64,000 nt of DNA from the NCBI GenBank assembly GCA_016758965.1, contig JAEPRB010000128.1:51267-115266 (forward strand). Direction: 5' to 3'. Of the stretch, positions 1 to 12,669 are shown piece by piece. Both the position numbers and the translations under genes were made by a program. The notes under the pieces were generated by a model, which searched no databases, was not told where the DNA came from, and was given only the letters and a program-made list of their open reading frames with translations. Source of the stretch: Circinella minor (lineage: Eukaryota; Mucoromycota; Mucoromycetes; Mucorales; Lichtheimiaceae). How positions within the stretch are numbered: the stretch's first letter is position 1; each line of letters starts with the position of its first letter.

Positions 1-2
1 CC

Positions 3-74
3 CCCCCTTCTCCTGCAGCAGCATTGCCAACCAGGATCCCGCTGCAGTTTATTATTGACCTGGAAGTTACTTAA
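3..74 (+). CDS. Possible 3' end of an upstream gene (partial)
   Basis: The first 50 bases are clearly richer in G+C than the following DNA. Frame 3 reads through them as a Pro/Ala-rich tail ending in IIDLEVT before a TAA at 72-74. After this the DNA becomes AT-rich with stops in all frames. The fragment is too short to assign, and the frame is chosen only on composition and the natural stop. If real, the gene is convergent with DBR1. Confidence 0.25.
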   Translation, partial: PPSPAAALPTRIPLQFIIDLEVT

Positions 75-552
75 TTATGCAGAGCTAAAGACTGATCTAA
101 TTAACTCTTGGTCTAAAATTTAAGCAGTGAATTATAGAAGCAACGAAGCCTTTCACTATAAAATATTGTCTTCTATGACTATTTTATCGATTGGGAAGGA
201 TGACATATATGGCATACATAAGAATAAAAAAATTGTTATTTCAGATGAGCTATTCAATACAAACATTTTCATCGATGTATAATTTTTGTTCGGGATAATT
301 TATTATTAATATGCTCTTCGATATCAAAAGTTATTTTATATGTTTTGCAATTAGATGACAGCCATTATTATTTGTAAAGCTATTATTAGAACAAATTAAA
401 AAAAAAGTTTATTTTTTCATATCCTCCCTATAACCCCTGTATAACACTATATATTAAATATAAAAAGAGAGTATCAGTTACTACTACTAATAATAGTAAA
501 AGCTTCATTGGCACAAAAAATTATATGCCAGACATATGTTTACTAATCAGCA
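75..552. other. Intergenic, no gene seen
   Basis: AT-rich spacer between the possible upstream gene end and the DBR1 stop. It contains A and T runs and no open frame with coding character. It probably holds the 3' UTR of DBR1. Confidence 0.5.
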
Positions 553-2780
553 CTATGGAGATTCCTCAAGCTTTTGTTTTTTTGGCGAATGACCTTCTTC
601 TCCTTCTTCTTCTGCTACTGTGTCAGGCTTTGTCACTTTCACAGCTTCTTGGTTTTTTTCTTGCTGCTGATGCTGTCGTTGCTCCTCTGGTGTAGGCACT
701 GCTTCATGATCCTCATTTTCATCATCACTGGATAAATCATCCAATAGTATTTCGTCAGGATTACTCTGAGCTATTGGTGGTGATTCCATTGATGCAGATC
801 CTGGTGCTACAACAACGGGTTTTGAAATATTTGCATTGATTTTATTTTCAATGCCTAATAATTGACAAAATGCAATAGTTTGTGGGTTTGCAGCTGGTTG
901 ATCTATACAATGATGATAATATCAATGTTTAAAAAAATTAAAACTCAATTCCTTTTTACATGAAATAGAGATCAAATGAGAACTTACAAGTTTTGCTTAG
1001 TACATCACATGTTGCTTCAAAGTTATTTGGGATTTTTAAATCCAATTCGTCCATATCAATTTGCATACTTAAGAACATCAATTCTTGTTCAATCATGCTA
1101 AATCAATTTATCATTCATGTTACTGAATTATATAATCATTTATAAGACGCAAAAACTTCGATTGGGAAGAAAAATTACCTCTGTAATTCCTCATTAGTCG
1201 GCAAAGGCGTTGCATCTCTCTTAAGGCTAAGATATGGGTGAAGTACTTTTGTAATCGCCAACCATTCAAGATCATATGAAAGTCCTTCATTATCATTTGA
1301 TTCTGGCGTAGGTATATCAACAACCTTTAAATTGTAGCAATAATTAGTTCTATGACATTAATAACAGAACAAAAGCTTTGTTCCTCTCTCACTCTTTAAA
1401 TGTATATGGCACACAAACCTGCAAAAATTGTCTGCGTGGCAAACATTTGTCCAAACTCAGGAACTTTGTAACATTTGTAGTTGCATTTCCATTTCCTGAT
1501 TCCAGTATATTTTTTTCCGTGGACTTTTCATGATCAACCACAGCAGGATAACGTACATGTAAATGTGCAGAAAACCAATAATTTGGTTTTAACTTGATTA
1601 ACAAGTCTTTATTTGGAGGACTGCCCAAAGATTTGGTGCGAATCTAAGATGTGATACCAGGATAAAAATTAGTTCATTTTACAATATATGTTATCGTTCC
1701 TCATATCCCTCCTTTTTTGCGTTCTTTACATCATCGCGCAAAAATGATTTTGCGTTTAATAACTGATCCAAAGCACCACAATGTTCGATTCCCTGTGGCC
1801 AATCATGGGATAAGAATACATCTATTGGCTTTTGGATCTTTAAGCAAAAAAAAAAAATTACAAATCAACATATGTTAATACTTTCTTTTTGTCCATCATG
1901 GATGCATATAATTCAAATGTGTAAAATATGTAAAATGACCCTTTATATGTACCTGTAAAAGTTTGCGAATATCATATTCTCGAACATGATATGCCGACCG
2001 TAATTCTGACGGACTATATGGAATTGTTTCATAATGACCTAAATATTATACTTTTATCAGAGATATTTTATAGAATGGGGTGTATATTTTGTATGCAGTG
2101 TTCAATAATAATAAGTAGTATAAAAGTCAAACAAACCTCTTGAATAATCTCCATGTTTGAAAATGCCAGATACGCCACCAATACGGAGACCTTTATAATT
2201 AATTACACCGGCATGACCGAGATAATAAATGTTTTCACATACCCATCCACCATGATATCTAAAAAAAGGATATATGAAAAATTGCGTAAATAACATTATT
2301 ATTACCCAAATTCAACAAATAAATCAATCCGAAATATATATATATTTACAATTCCCATAAATGATTACTTGCTTCATGATTTCCTCCAATAAAGATGGTT
2401 AAATAAGGTGCTTTAGCTTTACCAGAATAATATTTCCAAAACGATCCCAGTTTTTGATATTTTAAAGGTACAGCCATAGATTGCATATCTGCTTGGTTTC
2501 GTACTGCCTGTTTTAGTATATATTAATATAAAGAAGGTAATTTGATGAGAAAAAGAGATCATTAGAGAGGAATAAACATTTTCTTACCTGAAAATCACCA
2601 CAGATCAAGAGCAGATCTATTTTACAATTCTCGCGTTGTTCTAATAGTTTAAGACTACCATAAATTTCGTCCAAATGACCATGACAACAACCTTCAACAG
2701 CGATCTACATATTAATTCATTTTTCTTGCACGATTAAAGTCATGACCAATAAATTATATAGCTCTTTTCTTTACCTTCAT
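553..2780 (-). CDS. DBR1: RNA lariat debranching enzyme
   Basis: Hydrolyses the 2'-5' branch of excised intron lariats in the nucleus, starting intron turnover. The start ATG at 2778-2780 is followed almost at once by an intron, then about seven more exons. The reading shows the metallophosphoesterase signatures of Dbr1 in order: [15 protein letters not shown] (with the Cys typical of Dbr1 in the first metal motif), [61 protein letters not shown] and [26 protein letters not shown] opens the C-terminal Dbr1 domain. The last exon is an acidic, Gln/Glu-rich tail with ...PKKQKLEE, likely a nuclear signal. An intron-dense genome like this one makes heavy use of the enzyme. No lesion seen; family assignment is firm, small exon edges are approximate. 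Confidence 0.95.
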
Positions 2781-3107
2781 TTTGTGTTATATTATCAAAA
2801 AAAAAAATAGTTAATAAAAAAAGTTCAATAAATTTTATCTTTACGGTGTAGAAAAAAATTAAGGAACTCCTCTTTTTTTATGCAACCATCTTGACTACAA
2901 CTTCTAAAAAAGCTTTTCCATGGTAACTATTCTATTAATACACAAGACAACTGAATTAACGTTACAACAATACTAATTTGCATTGTTTTTGTAAAAGGGA
3001 CAAGTTCAAACAACCGAGAAATTTAACAATGGTAAATCACTCGTAATGCCCAAAATAAATACACATGTTTTTATTATTGATAACGATATATACAAACAGA
3101 TGACTCG
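2781..3107. promoter_or_regulatory. Divergent promoter region
   Basis: AT-rich stretch between DBR1 (leftward) and the coiled-coil gene (rightward). It must contain both 5' regions. No recognisable factor site was identified. Confidence 0.4.
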
Positions 3108-4420
3108 ATGACAACACAATCAATACAAAATAATTCAAATACTCTTGACAATGGTAATTAAATTTATCAAAAAGAAAAAAATATATATATAAGGTGATTC
3201 TTCACCTATTCAAACTGCTGTTAGCCGCTTGAACGTTTAAAAGTTTACTTCGCAAAAATATGTATAACTATAGACACATATAAAAACTTGATACTGACCA
3301 TGATAATAATGAACTTTTATTTTTAGACAACAATAACAAATTTGATAATAATTTATCTCAAGAGCATCTTAACGAACAAGGACAAGAGGTATACATTTAA
3401 CTGCTCAGGTATACAGAAAGAAAATTAAATTAATAATTAGACTGTACACATATATAGGGTATAATTCAAGTGACTTGTGTGGATCAAATTAATGATGAAC
3501 CCGAATTACAGCGATTAAGGCGCATTAAGCAGGTACTTGATGAAAAGAAGGGGAGCTATTATACGTGATCTTGGAACTCATTATCAATTCGTATATTCAG
3601 TTTCAGCCGCTTATCAAAGAGTCAGAACGTACTTTTGGATTGGAAAATTTACTTGGTATAACAATAGGGCTAAAGAGTTTATCAAATACTAGTCATAGCA
3701 AAGAGGATAATGGTTTTGAAGGTATACAACAAATTACATTTTAGTCATAATATAAGGCTTTCTATTAACCATAATCTCTTATATACACATTTATAGTCGA
3801 TCATACGAACTTAGCAGAGATTTTGTTGGGTTTACAGAAACATACAGAAGATTATAAGCGAAAAATTTATCAGGATCAGGTAGATAATTTTTTTTTACCT
3901 TTATAAACTACCCGTTTCCTGTCTTTAAAAAAAGTAAAACAGCTAATGACAATAAATATCGAATAAGAAATTATTATTACAACGATCAAAACACGTAGAA
4001 GGGCTCAGTATGCAAGCGGCCCAATCTTTGGTATCTGGACTTAATCAAGCACGACACGCTTCAGAAAAACTAGGAGAGGCAAAGAAAATCAAGACGTATG
4101 CACAACAAGTACAAAAACAAACTGCAGATATTTTCAATCGTCTCTCTATGTTGGACGGGTATTTGGAACCAGAGGATCGGATAGGTCAGGAATCATTTGC
4201 AGCACGATGGCCTGATTTAGATAAGTTTTACCGGAAAGCAATGAATGAGCAACAACACCGTCCACCATTAGATATCATGAAAATGCCTTTACGAACATCC
4301 GCCGATCCATCTTTAGCAACTGTTACTAAAGTTGTCGCCAAGGGGACGTCTTCAATTCATGACGATATCAGTATCAATAGTAGTAGTCATAGCAGTAGTC
4401 ATCATCACGACTATTTATAA
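3108..4420 (+). CDS. Small coiled-coil protein, possibly BLOC-1/BORC type
   Basis: About six exons; the chosen start is the ATG at 3108, because the ATG at 3100 meets a stop after two codons. The N-terminus is Asn/Gln-rich. Middle exons read IIQVTCVDQINDEPELQRL, then LIKESERTFGLENLLG, then HTNLAEILLGLQKHTEDYK. The last exon is a helical coiled coil (AAQSLVSGLNQARHASEKLG) followed by KQTADIFNRLSMLDGYL, and it ends in a Ser/His-rich tail. The pattern K-x2-AD-IF-RL-L resembles the KxDL-type helix of BLOC-1/BORC subunits that act at endosomes and lysosomes, but the match is short and partly from memory. The gene itself is well supported; the function is a guess. Splice junction before the last exon is unresolved. 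Confidence 0.6.
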
Positions 4421-4554
4421 TGTTAATAATTTTACCATCAATAACAATAATAACATCACACTTGATTTCATTGAGCGGTGTTACAGATTGATCGAAATTT
4501 TTTGTTTACTTATTTTGGGTATCTCCTTTTATTGCATTACTAAATTTTATTCTT

Positions 4555-5331
4555 ATGAAAGGCGCGGAGGAAGTGGATTTCAATCCATTTGATGATTTTT
4601 CAAGCGATGAAGAATCCATAATTAATGAACGACGAGTACGAATGCAATCCGCTGCCAAATCTAAACTCACTCAACTATCTGACAGTCCACTGGAACGCAC
4701 ATTGCAAGAAAACCGACTTGTCTTTAATAGTCGACGTCTTGATTCTTTCCAAACACCACAAAAAATCCAACACTTGTTTTCTTTTGAAGAATGTAGTAAC
4801 ATTCTTAAGCAATGCAGTGAATTAAACAGTGGATGGACAACAGCACGTCATTCGGCTTTTCCAACAACCGATATTCCTATTCGAAAAGATAATAACAATA
4901 ACCTTGGATATTTGATTGATTGGTTATATGAACGATTATTCCCACAAATGTCAAGTTATTACGGTTTTCACTATACACGACGAGATTTGGATTTCCGCGA
5001 CGTATTTATTGTTAAATATGCTGCAGATGCACAACGTGGGCTCAAGTTACATACAGATGGGTGTTTAATGTCATTTAATTTGCTGATCAGTCATCAAGAT
5101 GATTTCCAAGGTGGTGGGACATACTTTGAATCAATCGACAATGATGTCCAGCTCAACCAAGGGGATTGCGTTTTTCATGATGCACGTATTATGCATCGTG
5201 GTATTGATATCACTCAAGGAGAACGTTATATTTTAGTGGGATTTGTGGACACGATAGACACTGTCATTAAAGACAAAAGAGCTGCTGAGCTTACTGGGAA
5301 AAAGACGAATTTAAGAATCAACAATTCATAG
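4555..5331 (+). CDS. 2-oxoglutarate/Fe(II)-dependent dioxygenase
   Basis: Intronless 258-residue protein. The C-terminal half carries the double-stranded beta-helix signatures of 2OG-Fe(II) oxygenases, prolyl-4-hydroxylase-like type. LHTDGCLMSFNLLI gives the HxD iron ligands. FQGGGTYFES is the typical Gly-rich turn. HDARIMHRGIDITQGERYI supplies the distal His ligand and the Arg that binds the 2-oxoglutarate carboxylate. The N-terminal 80 residues are acidic and polar with no recognised domain. There is no signal peptide, so a cytosolic or nuclear enzyme is likely; the substrate cannot be told. It starts 135 bases after the preceding gene on the same strand, so the promoter must be short. All catalytic residues are present. 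Confidence 0.85.
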   Translation: MKGAEEVDFNPFDDFSSDEESIINERRVRMQSAAKSKLTQLSDSPLERTLQENRLVFNSRRLDSFQTPQKIQHLFSFEECSNILKQCSELNSGWTTARHSAFPTTDIPIRKDNNNNLGYLIDWLYERLFPQMSSYYGFHYTRRDLDFRDVFIVKYAADAQRGLKLHTDGCLMSFNLLISHQDDFQGGGTYFESIDNDVQLNQGDCVFHDARIMHRGIDITQGERYILVGFVDTIDTVIKDKRAAELTGKKTNLRINNS

Positions 5332-5537
5332 ATACACTTTTTTATATTTTTATCATTATTATTTCATTACTATTTATTATGAATTAGCTACCAATAACCT
5401 AAGGTCGCTCCTGTTGTTATTATTATTATAAAATGTATATAGATAAATAGATAATAGATGTGTTATTACTAATGTTTCCGCTAATAACTTTAAAAGTATT
5501 TACCCACATATGATTGTACATAATAAAATAAAAAATA

Positions 5538-7747
5538 TTACCTTTTTGAAGATGAAATTTTAAATGTAACATCTACATCTCTTTCATTTCTTTTAGCTTC
5601 AAGTTCTTCGATGAATTCATGAATTTCATTACTAATATCGATTTCAGGTACTGGCGCTGTACGAATATATTATGAAGCATATTTAAATTTAAGAAAACAA
5701 CTAAGGCAGAATTATATGTATTCTTTTTCATGTAAAGCTACTAACCTGATACTTCAAGACCGATTAGATGGTTTGTCATAAATAACTTTCCTGGTTGTAA
5801 AGGAGAAGAAAAATTTTCGACATAATCTGAATAACCTTCTCGAATGGCAGCTTTACCTTGTAATGTGCTATAACTATAAGATTCTGTATACGATTTAGTG
5901 TATGGATGGATAAAGGTGATATCTGGATGCGCTTCAAGCAATTCAAGGAGTTTTGGTATTGCTGTGGCCATTTTCCGTTTCCTGGAAGTTACGTTAGTCA
6001 TTTCGATAAAAAAAACTTATCTTTCATTTATAGCACGAAAAAAATGTACTTTACCAAGTCTCATCGCTTTTGATTGTTTCTGAAGTAACCATGACTCGTA
6101 AAAAATGTTTATATCGACCAAAGAAGTTCAGCTCTTTAAATAATTTCATCAATAAACTATTGATGTCCGAAAAATAATCTGATTTCATAATGGTTTTGGC
6201 TGACAATGTACATGGTATTAGGTTATGCGTTTGTGTTTACATTTAATTTAATTTACTAAAAAAAAGAATAAACAAACAACCAAGGCAGTATATTTAAAAC
6301 CAACAAATAAGAAATACCTCGTTTGAATTCTTGTGTAATGACGCGAAGGGTAGACGTAGTAGCAAATGGTGTCGAGCTACAAACAGGGTAACAAGGTGAT
6401 ACTATTGGCATAACAGACTTTTTGAAATCTTCCTAAATATCCATATGTTTTCAAGAAATCTTTGTCAAATTGTATTCTAACAATCTTTCCGTCCCATTCA
6501 ACCAAGCAATTTATAGTGAATATAATGTCTTACAATGTCTTCATAATTAACTGCTGTACCATGAAGGCCGGGTATATGTTCCGTCAATAAGACAGGCTGA
6601 GGCCAAGGCCAATTGGACCACATGTCAAAAAATTCTTGCAACAAACCAAAAACACTGATATGACCAGAATTAACAGACATATATGTTTTCAGCAACAAGA
6701 AAGTCCAAGTACTTCCATTTAAATAACCCATAGGTTTTCCGTATAGAAACCGTTGAGTAGCCCAATACTTTATACATTGAAGAGCACATCGAAATACAGG
6801 CATATGATCGGGTTCAATATGATCAAGAATGAATTTCTGTGTTCGGGGTCCTAAAGAGAGAAATTTTTATATACACATGTGAGAACTGCGTTAAATTTAG
6901 ACATCGAAAATAATATTCTTTTTTTCTTCTTTATCTACCATCCATGCTTGCAAAACACTCTTTATCAAGACCTTCGAGATATCTATCATCAACAAGGTTA
7001 ATATTTCTTGGTACGGTAGAAAGTTTCAAACTAACAAATGATATATCCACCTAATTGTCATTATATAATATCAATGACTGTTAGCTCCTATAGTGATGAG
7101 AATGATGACGAAATAAAGATTAAACTTTTACCGGAATAGAATCAATGTTACATTTGATGATAGGGACAGCTGTCCGTTTGATCACCTAGTTTTGGATGAA
7201 TCACATTTTATATGCATCAAATATATGTCTACTTTCTCGCCATTTTGCTCCGCTTTCAAAACCCTTTTTTTTCATCGTGAATGTTTGAAAAAGAAAAACT
7301 TACTTCAATATTTTCTGTAATTCGTCTTAATGCTCCTCGAAATGTTCTATAAAAATCACGCCGTTCCACGTCCCGTGTCCCTAATAATACAATATCTATA
7401 TCTGCTCCTGCCAAATATCCTCCTAAGCCATATGAACCAAAAGGTTTTAGCTGACATTTGAAATCACCACGTGGGAATGTCTTACGTCTTGCTATTTCTT
7501 CTTCAAATTCAGGAACAAGTGCACATAACTTTTGCATCAATGCATTTCTAAATGTAACTCCACCACAACCGAAATATTATATATACCGTTAACTTACTGT
7601 ATAATGTCGTTGTATATATTTGTATACGAGAATCTTGTTCAAGCGTGTTTACTTAAATTACCGTTTTTTAGTTTGAATATGGTCTTCAATAATTCCTGCC
7701 CGAGCAAGATATTGTTGAATAAGACCATTGTCGATGTTCGAACGCAT
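5538..7747 (-). CDS. Poly(A) polymerase-like nucleotidyltransferase
   Basis: Multi-exon gene starting at ATG 7745-7747; the first exon reads GLIQQYLARAGIIEDH. The palm domain has FGSYGLGGYLAGADIDIVLL, that is the helix-turn motif and the two catalytic Asp. PVDISFVSLKLSTVP is a good candidate for the third catalytic Asp strand. The central domain follows: MPVFRCALQCIKYWATQR, GYLNGSTWTFLLLKTYMS, a W-N/S-WPWPQPVLL block and MPIVSPCYPVCSSTPFATTS, a canonical poly(A) polymerase element. The C-terminal part (HPYTKSYTESYSYST; KLFMTNHLIGLEVSG) is poorly conserved. Known canonical PAPs polyadenylate pre-mRNA in the nucleus. This copy is shorter and quite diverged from them, so it may be a second, specialised PAP. 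The stop at 5538-5540 is the first one in frame; an additional exon beyond it is possible. Confidence 0.85.
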
Positions 7748-8590
7748 GGGGGGAGTTTGACAAAGAAATAAAATAAAAAGAGTGGAGGGGGAGCAGGTCA
7801 ATATAAACTATAATTATAAGATACGCCCGCGTTTTTCTGGTGGAGTACTAAAATTGATTACTTCACATTCCCACATACAATACTTCACCATGGGAATCAT
7901 TAAGTTGACCTCGCTATGTTGATGGCCACTAACATAAATCAAACTCTCTTTCTTTTATTCTTTCTCCCCATTCCCTTTCCCTTTCTCCCTACTTACAAAG
8001 ATAGATTCATTTTATCTAATTGTTGTAGCTGGTTGACGAATGTGAGGAAGACAATCCGCGTTTTTTTTGTATACACAACTCAAGCACTAGGCACATTGGT
8101 ATAAACGTTTAGAACATTCTCCAAGTCAGACGGTCTTATACTTCTATTTACAACTTGAAAGTGAAAACCAACATCACATCAATAATAATGATAAAACTAT
8201 AACATTTTTTTTCCGTTGTTAGGTCAACTCATTCTTTAATGTATGGTGTATGATAAGGTTGCTCTTTATTATTCAATAATAACATGTAGCTTATAAACCA
8301 CAAGTCCACACAAATACTCGGTCTATCTGGTTTTTTATTTCACTATTTCGTAATATACGAAATCGATAGGATATATTATTATTTATGATATACATATACC
8401 AATAAAACTTATGTTATAAATCTATTTATGCGTATACACATATACATATATGAGCTGTAATTATACAATGTAAGAGACTAGAAATTAGATTATTATGCTA
8501 CTTTAATGAAAAAAAATGAACTTAGTATATAAATGTATGAAAGAACAAATGATAATGGGAATGATATTAATGATGCATGATGATTAAATT
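7748..8590. other. Intergenic, no gene seen
   Basis: Spacer between the start of the poly(A) polymerase gene and the end of the MFS gene. It is AT-rich with pyrimidine tracts around 7940-8000. Short open frames here lack coding character. Confidence 0.5.
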
Positions 8591-11200
8591 TTAGGCAGCA
8601 CTATGCTTAGAGGTAATTCGCGCCAAATACAAATTATCTTTATGTTGCTGTTGCTGTTCCTCCGTTCTTGCTATTGATGATTCAATATGACTGCCTTTTT
8701 TGCCTATTGATGCTTCAATATCATCTTCTGTTGTCATTATCTTACCATCAGGTACACGATGAAGTACGTTAGTTTCAAAATCAATACGCCATTTTTCACC
8801 AAAATAATATGTGAGCACAATAAACGAAGCATTAAGAATGTTAACTGCAGCTAATATTGTAAAAAGAATACCAGGGCCAACACTCTCAACAGCGCTTGTA
8901 GAGAAAATAGCAGTTATTGCACCAGCAATGGATCGTGCAGCATTTGCAATACCTACCTATATAATAAATAAGTAGAAAAAAAAGATATAAGAAATCAATA
9001 GATGATAACTCATCACTTTAAAAAATATTCAGAGACAATTCAAACTGGATACACACTGCAGTTGCCGAAGAACCTGTACATATGATATAAAATAACGCTT
9101 GAAATTAGAAAATGGCCGTATAAACCATCAGACACTTCTTTCGCCTCATCATTAGTAATTTACCTGGTTTCGAATCTACAAGGTAAACAGAAGTTGGGGT
9201 AAAAGCCCACATTTGACCTAATGCATCTATCGGTTGATATATTAGCAAAAGAAAGTAGGCAAAAAAAATCAATAGAAACATACAAACAAACAATCCAATT
9301 AATGGTGCGTAAACACCAACTCCTTTTTCAGTCGTCCATGCGTAGATTAGATATCCTGCAGGAATAAAAAAAAAGGCAGGCATTGCAGCCATTAATCTCA
9401 TTTCCGGTATTTGACGTTTACTTTTTGCCCTGTTTAGCGCCGTGTCTGAATGCTTTCCGCTGATCACACTACCAATCATGAATCCAAATCCGAGTGGAAG
9501 GTAACATAGACCAACCTGCCACTCATTATACCCGTATAATTTATTAAATGTACTTGTAATAGTAGGATTCTATATAAACCATATATATATAGGTATATGT
9601 ATTTGTGAGTGTGTTAAATAAGGATATATATATATTGCTATATTATTACAAAGATACAATATTAAAAAAAATACCGTACCATAAAATAGAGACAGCCAAA
9701 AATGACAGTATGATATGCAGTAACATTAATAACAGACCAATCACGTAGCATGAGAAACATAGGCTTGAAATCTCGAATGATATTCTGCAACACTCCTGGT
9801 TGAGAATTTTTGCCTAGAGATTTGTCTTCAGGTTTGACTTTCCTTAAAGTCTCGGGAAGAAGTACAGTTGTCATGATAAGAAGAAGGCCACCTAAAAGAA
9901 AAATACCAAAACGTATTAACTACTTGGACATCATCACTAACAACTGTGTGACTATTCAATTGATACATACTTAGAATAGCTTGTAAGTAAAATGTAGATT
10001 GCCATCCAAGGTATTGACATAAAAAACCTAAATCAAAAAAAAAAAACATTATAATACAATTCTATAGCTGAATATTTTTATATAAGAAGGGCAGAGATAA
10101 ATAATACCTCCAACTGTCGGTCCACTATTTGACGATAGAGTATGAGAACAAGTTAGTTTAAAGATGATTAATAGATTCAATATATGTATATGTTTTGAAA
10201 GTGTAAAAATAAAAGGTTGTCCTTATTCAAAACATACATTACAGGCCCTACGAGTGGACCGATATAAAAGACCCCATAAGCTTTGCCTCGCATTGAAACT
10301 GGAATCGTATCTGCGATTACACCAGCACCTATATTGTGGGTATACAAGTTTAAGCAATTGCTGAAAAGATTCAACTAATAATTAGATTTTTTACAAACCT
10401 AAAGTAAGACCCGCGTTGGCACCACATGATTGAAGAGCCCGAAACACGATAAGCATACCGATATTTGTGGAAATGGCACAAATAATTGATGCCACCAAGC
10501 CTAAAAGGTTACTAAAAAAATACATCCGCTTTCGTCCGTATTGATCACTGATACTGGCCCAGATGAGAGGCTATTTTTTTTGTTTGTGTCCGATTTGAGT
10601 AATAAGTAAATTGTAGTTAAAAAGATAACACTTATCCTTATAAACTGTAATTACTACTTACCGCAACACCCATAAAAATGACATATGCGGAAACAGAACC
10701 ATTGACAGCAGATACGCTGGTATTCAAATCCCGTGCGACTGCTAATAAACCTGGCATATACTGTAATTAATTCATGAATTGAACAAGTTAATTAAAAAAC
10801 TCTTGACTTGACTCACACACTAAAGATCGAAAGGCACAATACATACAATCATACTAGCCAATGGTCCACTAATACCTCCCAAAGCAACAATAAAAATAAT
10901 AAGGTTTCTTCGCCGGTCTGTCATATCTCTTGGATCATCTTCAACATAAATATCCCCAAGAAAGTATTCAAGCCATCCTGATCGTCGTCGTTCATATGCA
11001 GTCATTTGGTCGGTAACAATATCCTTCTGTTTAGTTGTAATTAATTCTCGATCCAAAGTTGATGTATCAGATAAGTGCTCTTCTCCTGAATTACTTGGTT
11101 TCTTTTCGTTGCTATCGACGATGGTACCTCTTTGATCCAGTGGTTTTATATGTTGGTTGGGAACAGCATCCGAGGCTTCTTCTATCACACTCTCAACCAT
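8591..11200 (-). CDS. MFS drug:H+ antiporter (DHA1-type)
   Basis: Proton-driven exporter of the plasma or vacuolar membrane. The long N-terminal cytosolic domain (about 95 residues, acidic, Ser/Thr-rich) ends in TDRRRNLIIFIVALGGISGP, the first TM helix. Next come YMPGLLAVARDLNTSVSAVN, then SISDQYGRKRMYFFSN, which is MFS motif A between TM2 and TM3. GAGVIADTIPVSMRGKAYG plus YIGPLVGPV form the motif C region typical of 12-TM DHA1 fungal transporters of the Qdr/Aqr/Dtr kind. Later exons show LLIYQPIDALGQMWAFTPTS and VYLVDSKPGSSATAVS. The tail is cytosolic and Gln-rich, ending SKHSAA. About ten exons; no break seen. Substrate (drug, polyamine or organic acid) cannot be told. A cluster of TCGGATCAA sites lies 100-160 bases upstream. 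Confidence 0.9.
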
Positions 11201-11299
11201 TATAAATAATCAGTCAATAATATCGAAAGCAATTACAAATAGAAAGAGAAGAAGAAGAAGAGGATAAAATGTTTCTAAAGAAAAAATAGCGCGTATTAC

Positions 11300-11357
11300 C
11301 TCGGATCAAATTTTTCTTGCTTAGTGCTATTGATCCAAAATCCGACTGTCGGATCAA
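11300..11357. promoter_or_regulatory. Candidate operator: three TCGGATCAA-type boxes
   Basis: TCGGATCAA occurs near 11301 and again near 11349, and the reverse form TTGATCC lies at 11330-11336. The last two form an inverted repeat around AAAATCCGACT. They sit about 100-160 bases upstream of the MFS start codon, a usual place for activator sites of drug-efflux genes. The binding factor is unknown. Confidence 0.35.
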
Positions 11358-11593
11358 CAAAAAGAATCAAAAAGCCAGTTTATATTTCTTTTTTGGTACA
11401 AGTTTGTCCAAAATGTTGTAAATAGAATATGTGTTGCAGGAAAAAGATGAATATGTTTTTCCCGAAAAGATAGTCATTGCATTTTGTGTTTTTAAAAAAA
11501 AATAGCAGCCTATACATGAATCACGATATCTAGTTTGCATTACGGGAATAAGTTATCCCCTTCAGTGCAACAGCAATCAAGAAACCAGCTGTT

Positions 11594-11621
11594 ACACAGA
11601 CAACCCGACACAGACAACCCG
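11594..11621 (+). repeat. 14-bp tandem duplication
   Basis: ACACAGACAACCCG is present twice head to tail without any spacer. It looks like a recent slippage or duplication event in non-coding DNA. Confidence 0.8.
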
Positions 11622-12669
11622 ATTTGCAAGAAATTCTCCGGGAAAAGCTATTTATGGTTTATTCAAAGTTATTCAGTCTAGCCGAAGCTTCGGTGGTTAT
11701 GTTATCTATTGATACTTGTGTGTACACCAGGATTTTTTCTAATGATTGACAAGCATCTTTTTCACTTTGGCGTTTTGGGGTTCTTCCGATTGGCAGGAAG
11801 TGAAAATTTCAATGGCGGTGTAATTTCAAAATACAAACAGAATTACAAAATACATATGGCACCTGGAGCAAATATATGGATTAAACGCGCCTCAGATATA
11901 CATGAATAGTTACGTATCAGAAAAAAAGTATATACGTATAGCACTGAAAGTTGAATTTGGCCACTGGAAATAAAAATGAATTATGACTTTGAAAGTGAGC
12001 CATGGTGTGAGATTGAATCAAAATTTGGCAATTTGAGTGGAAATGAGCTATATGCAATTTGATATCAAGAAGCTATAAAACTTTAGAGTGTTTAATTCCT
12101 GGCAAATCCTGCTTCTTTAGACCACTGTGTTTTGATTAACCACATCAGAAACGAGCCAACCATTGTTTTCGCAAAGAACAGTAGCATCACAAACACCAAT
12201 ATAAAATAATTGTTACCTACTATTATATCATTTGATAATTCAATATGACACGTATATATGCATATAGTTATCATGTTTTTATCACCCTTTCGTTTTTTTC
12301 TTGACAGCGTTACTCAAAAATCAATATGACAGTATCCATTAATTCTGTTGCGTAGAGGAATAAGCCGAATGCTACCTATGGTTGATTTCATGCATTGGCT
12401 TAAATTATTTCAGTATAAAAATAGAGTGATATTTTGTGATTGACTTGTTCTCAAATAGAAGAGTAGGTTGATAGCTATGATGATATATGCTTTTTTTAAA
12501 AAAAAGCAATGTAATATATACAAAAATGTTTGATATGGGTAAAAATGAAATATAAACAAAGAGATATGTTATAATAAAAAGGTAGTGGTGGTGGTTGTAT
12601 CGGTAATGATGGTAGTTATGTACTAGAAGATGCTTCTGATGGTTACTGGTATTATTATCATTGTTATTA

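Larger units (their letters stand above)
11201..12669. other. Long intergenic region
   Basis: It holds the MFS promoter side, an exact 14-base tandem duplication at 11594-11621, a 12-base palindrome CCGAAGCTTCGG at 11682-11693, and AT-rich sequence. A 60-residue hydrophobic frame at 12092-12274 (-) has no supporting features. The last part near 12.6 kb is probably the 3' UTR of copy A. Confidence 0.4.

Noticed and set aside
12092..12274. Hydrophobic 60-residue frame on the minus strand
   Set aside because: No start context, no neighbours and no recognised motif; composition fits AT-rich DNA.
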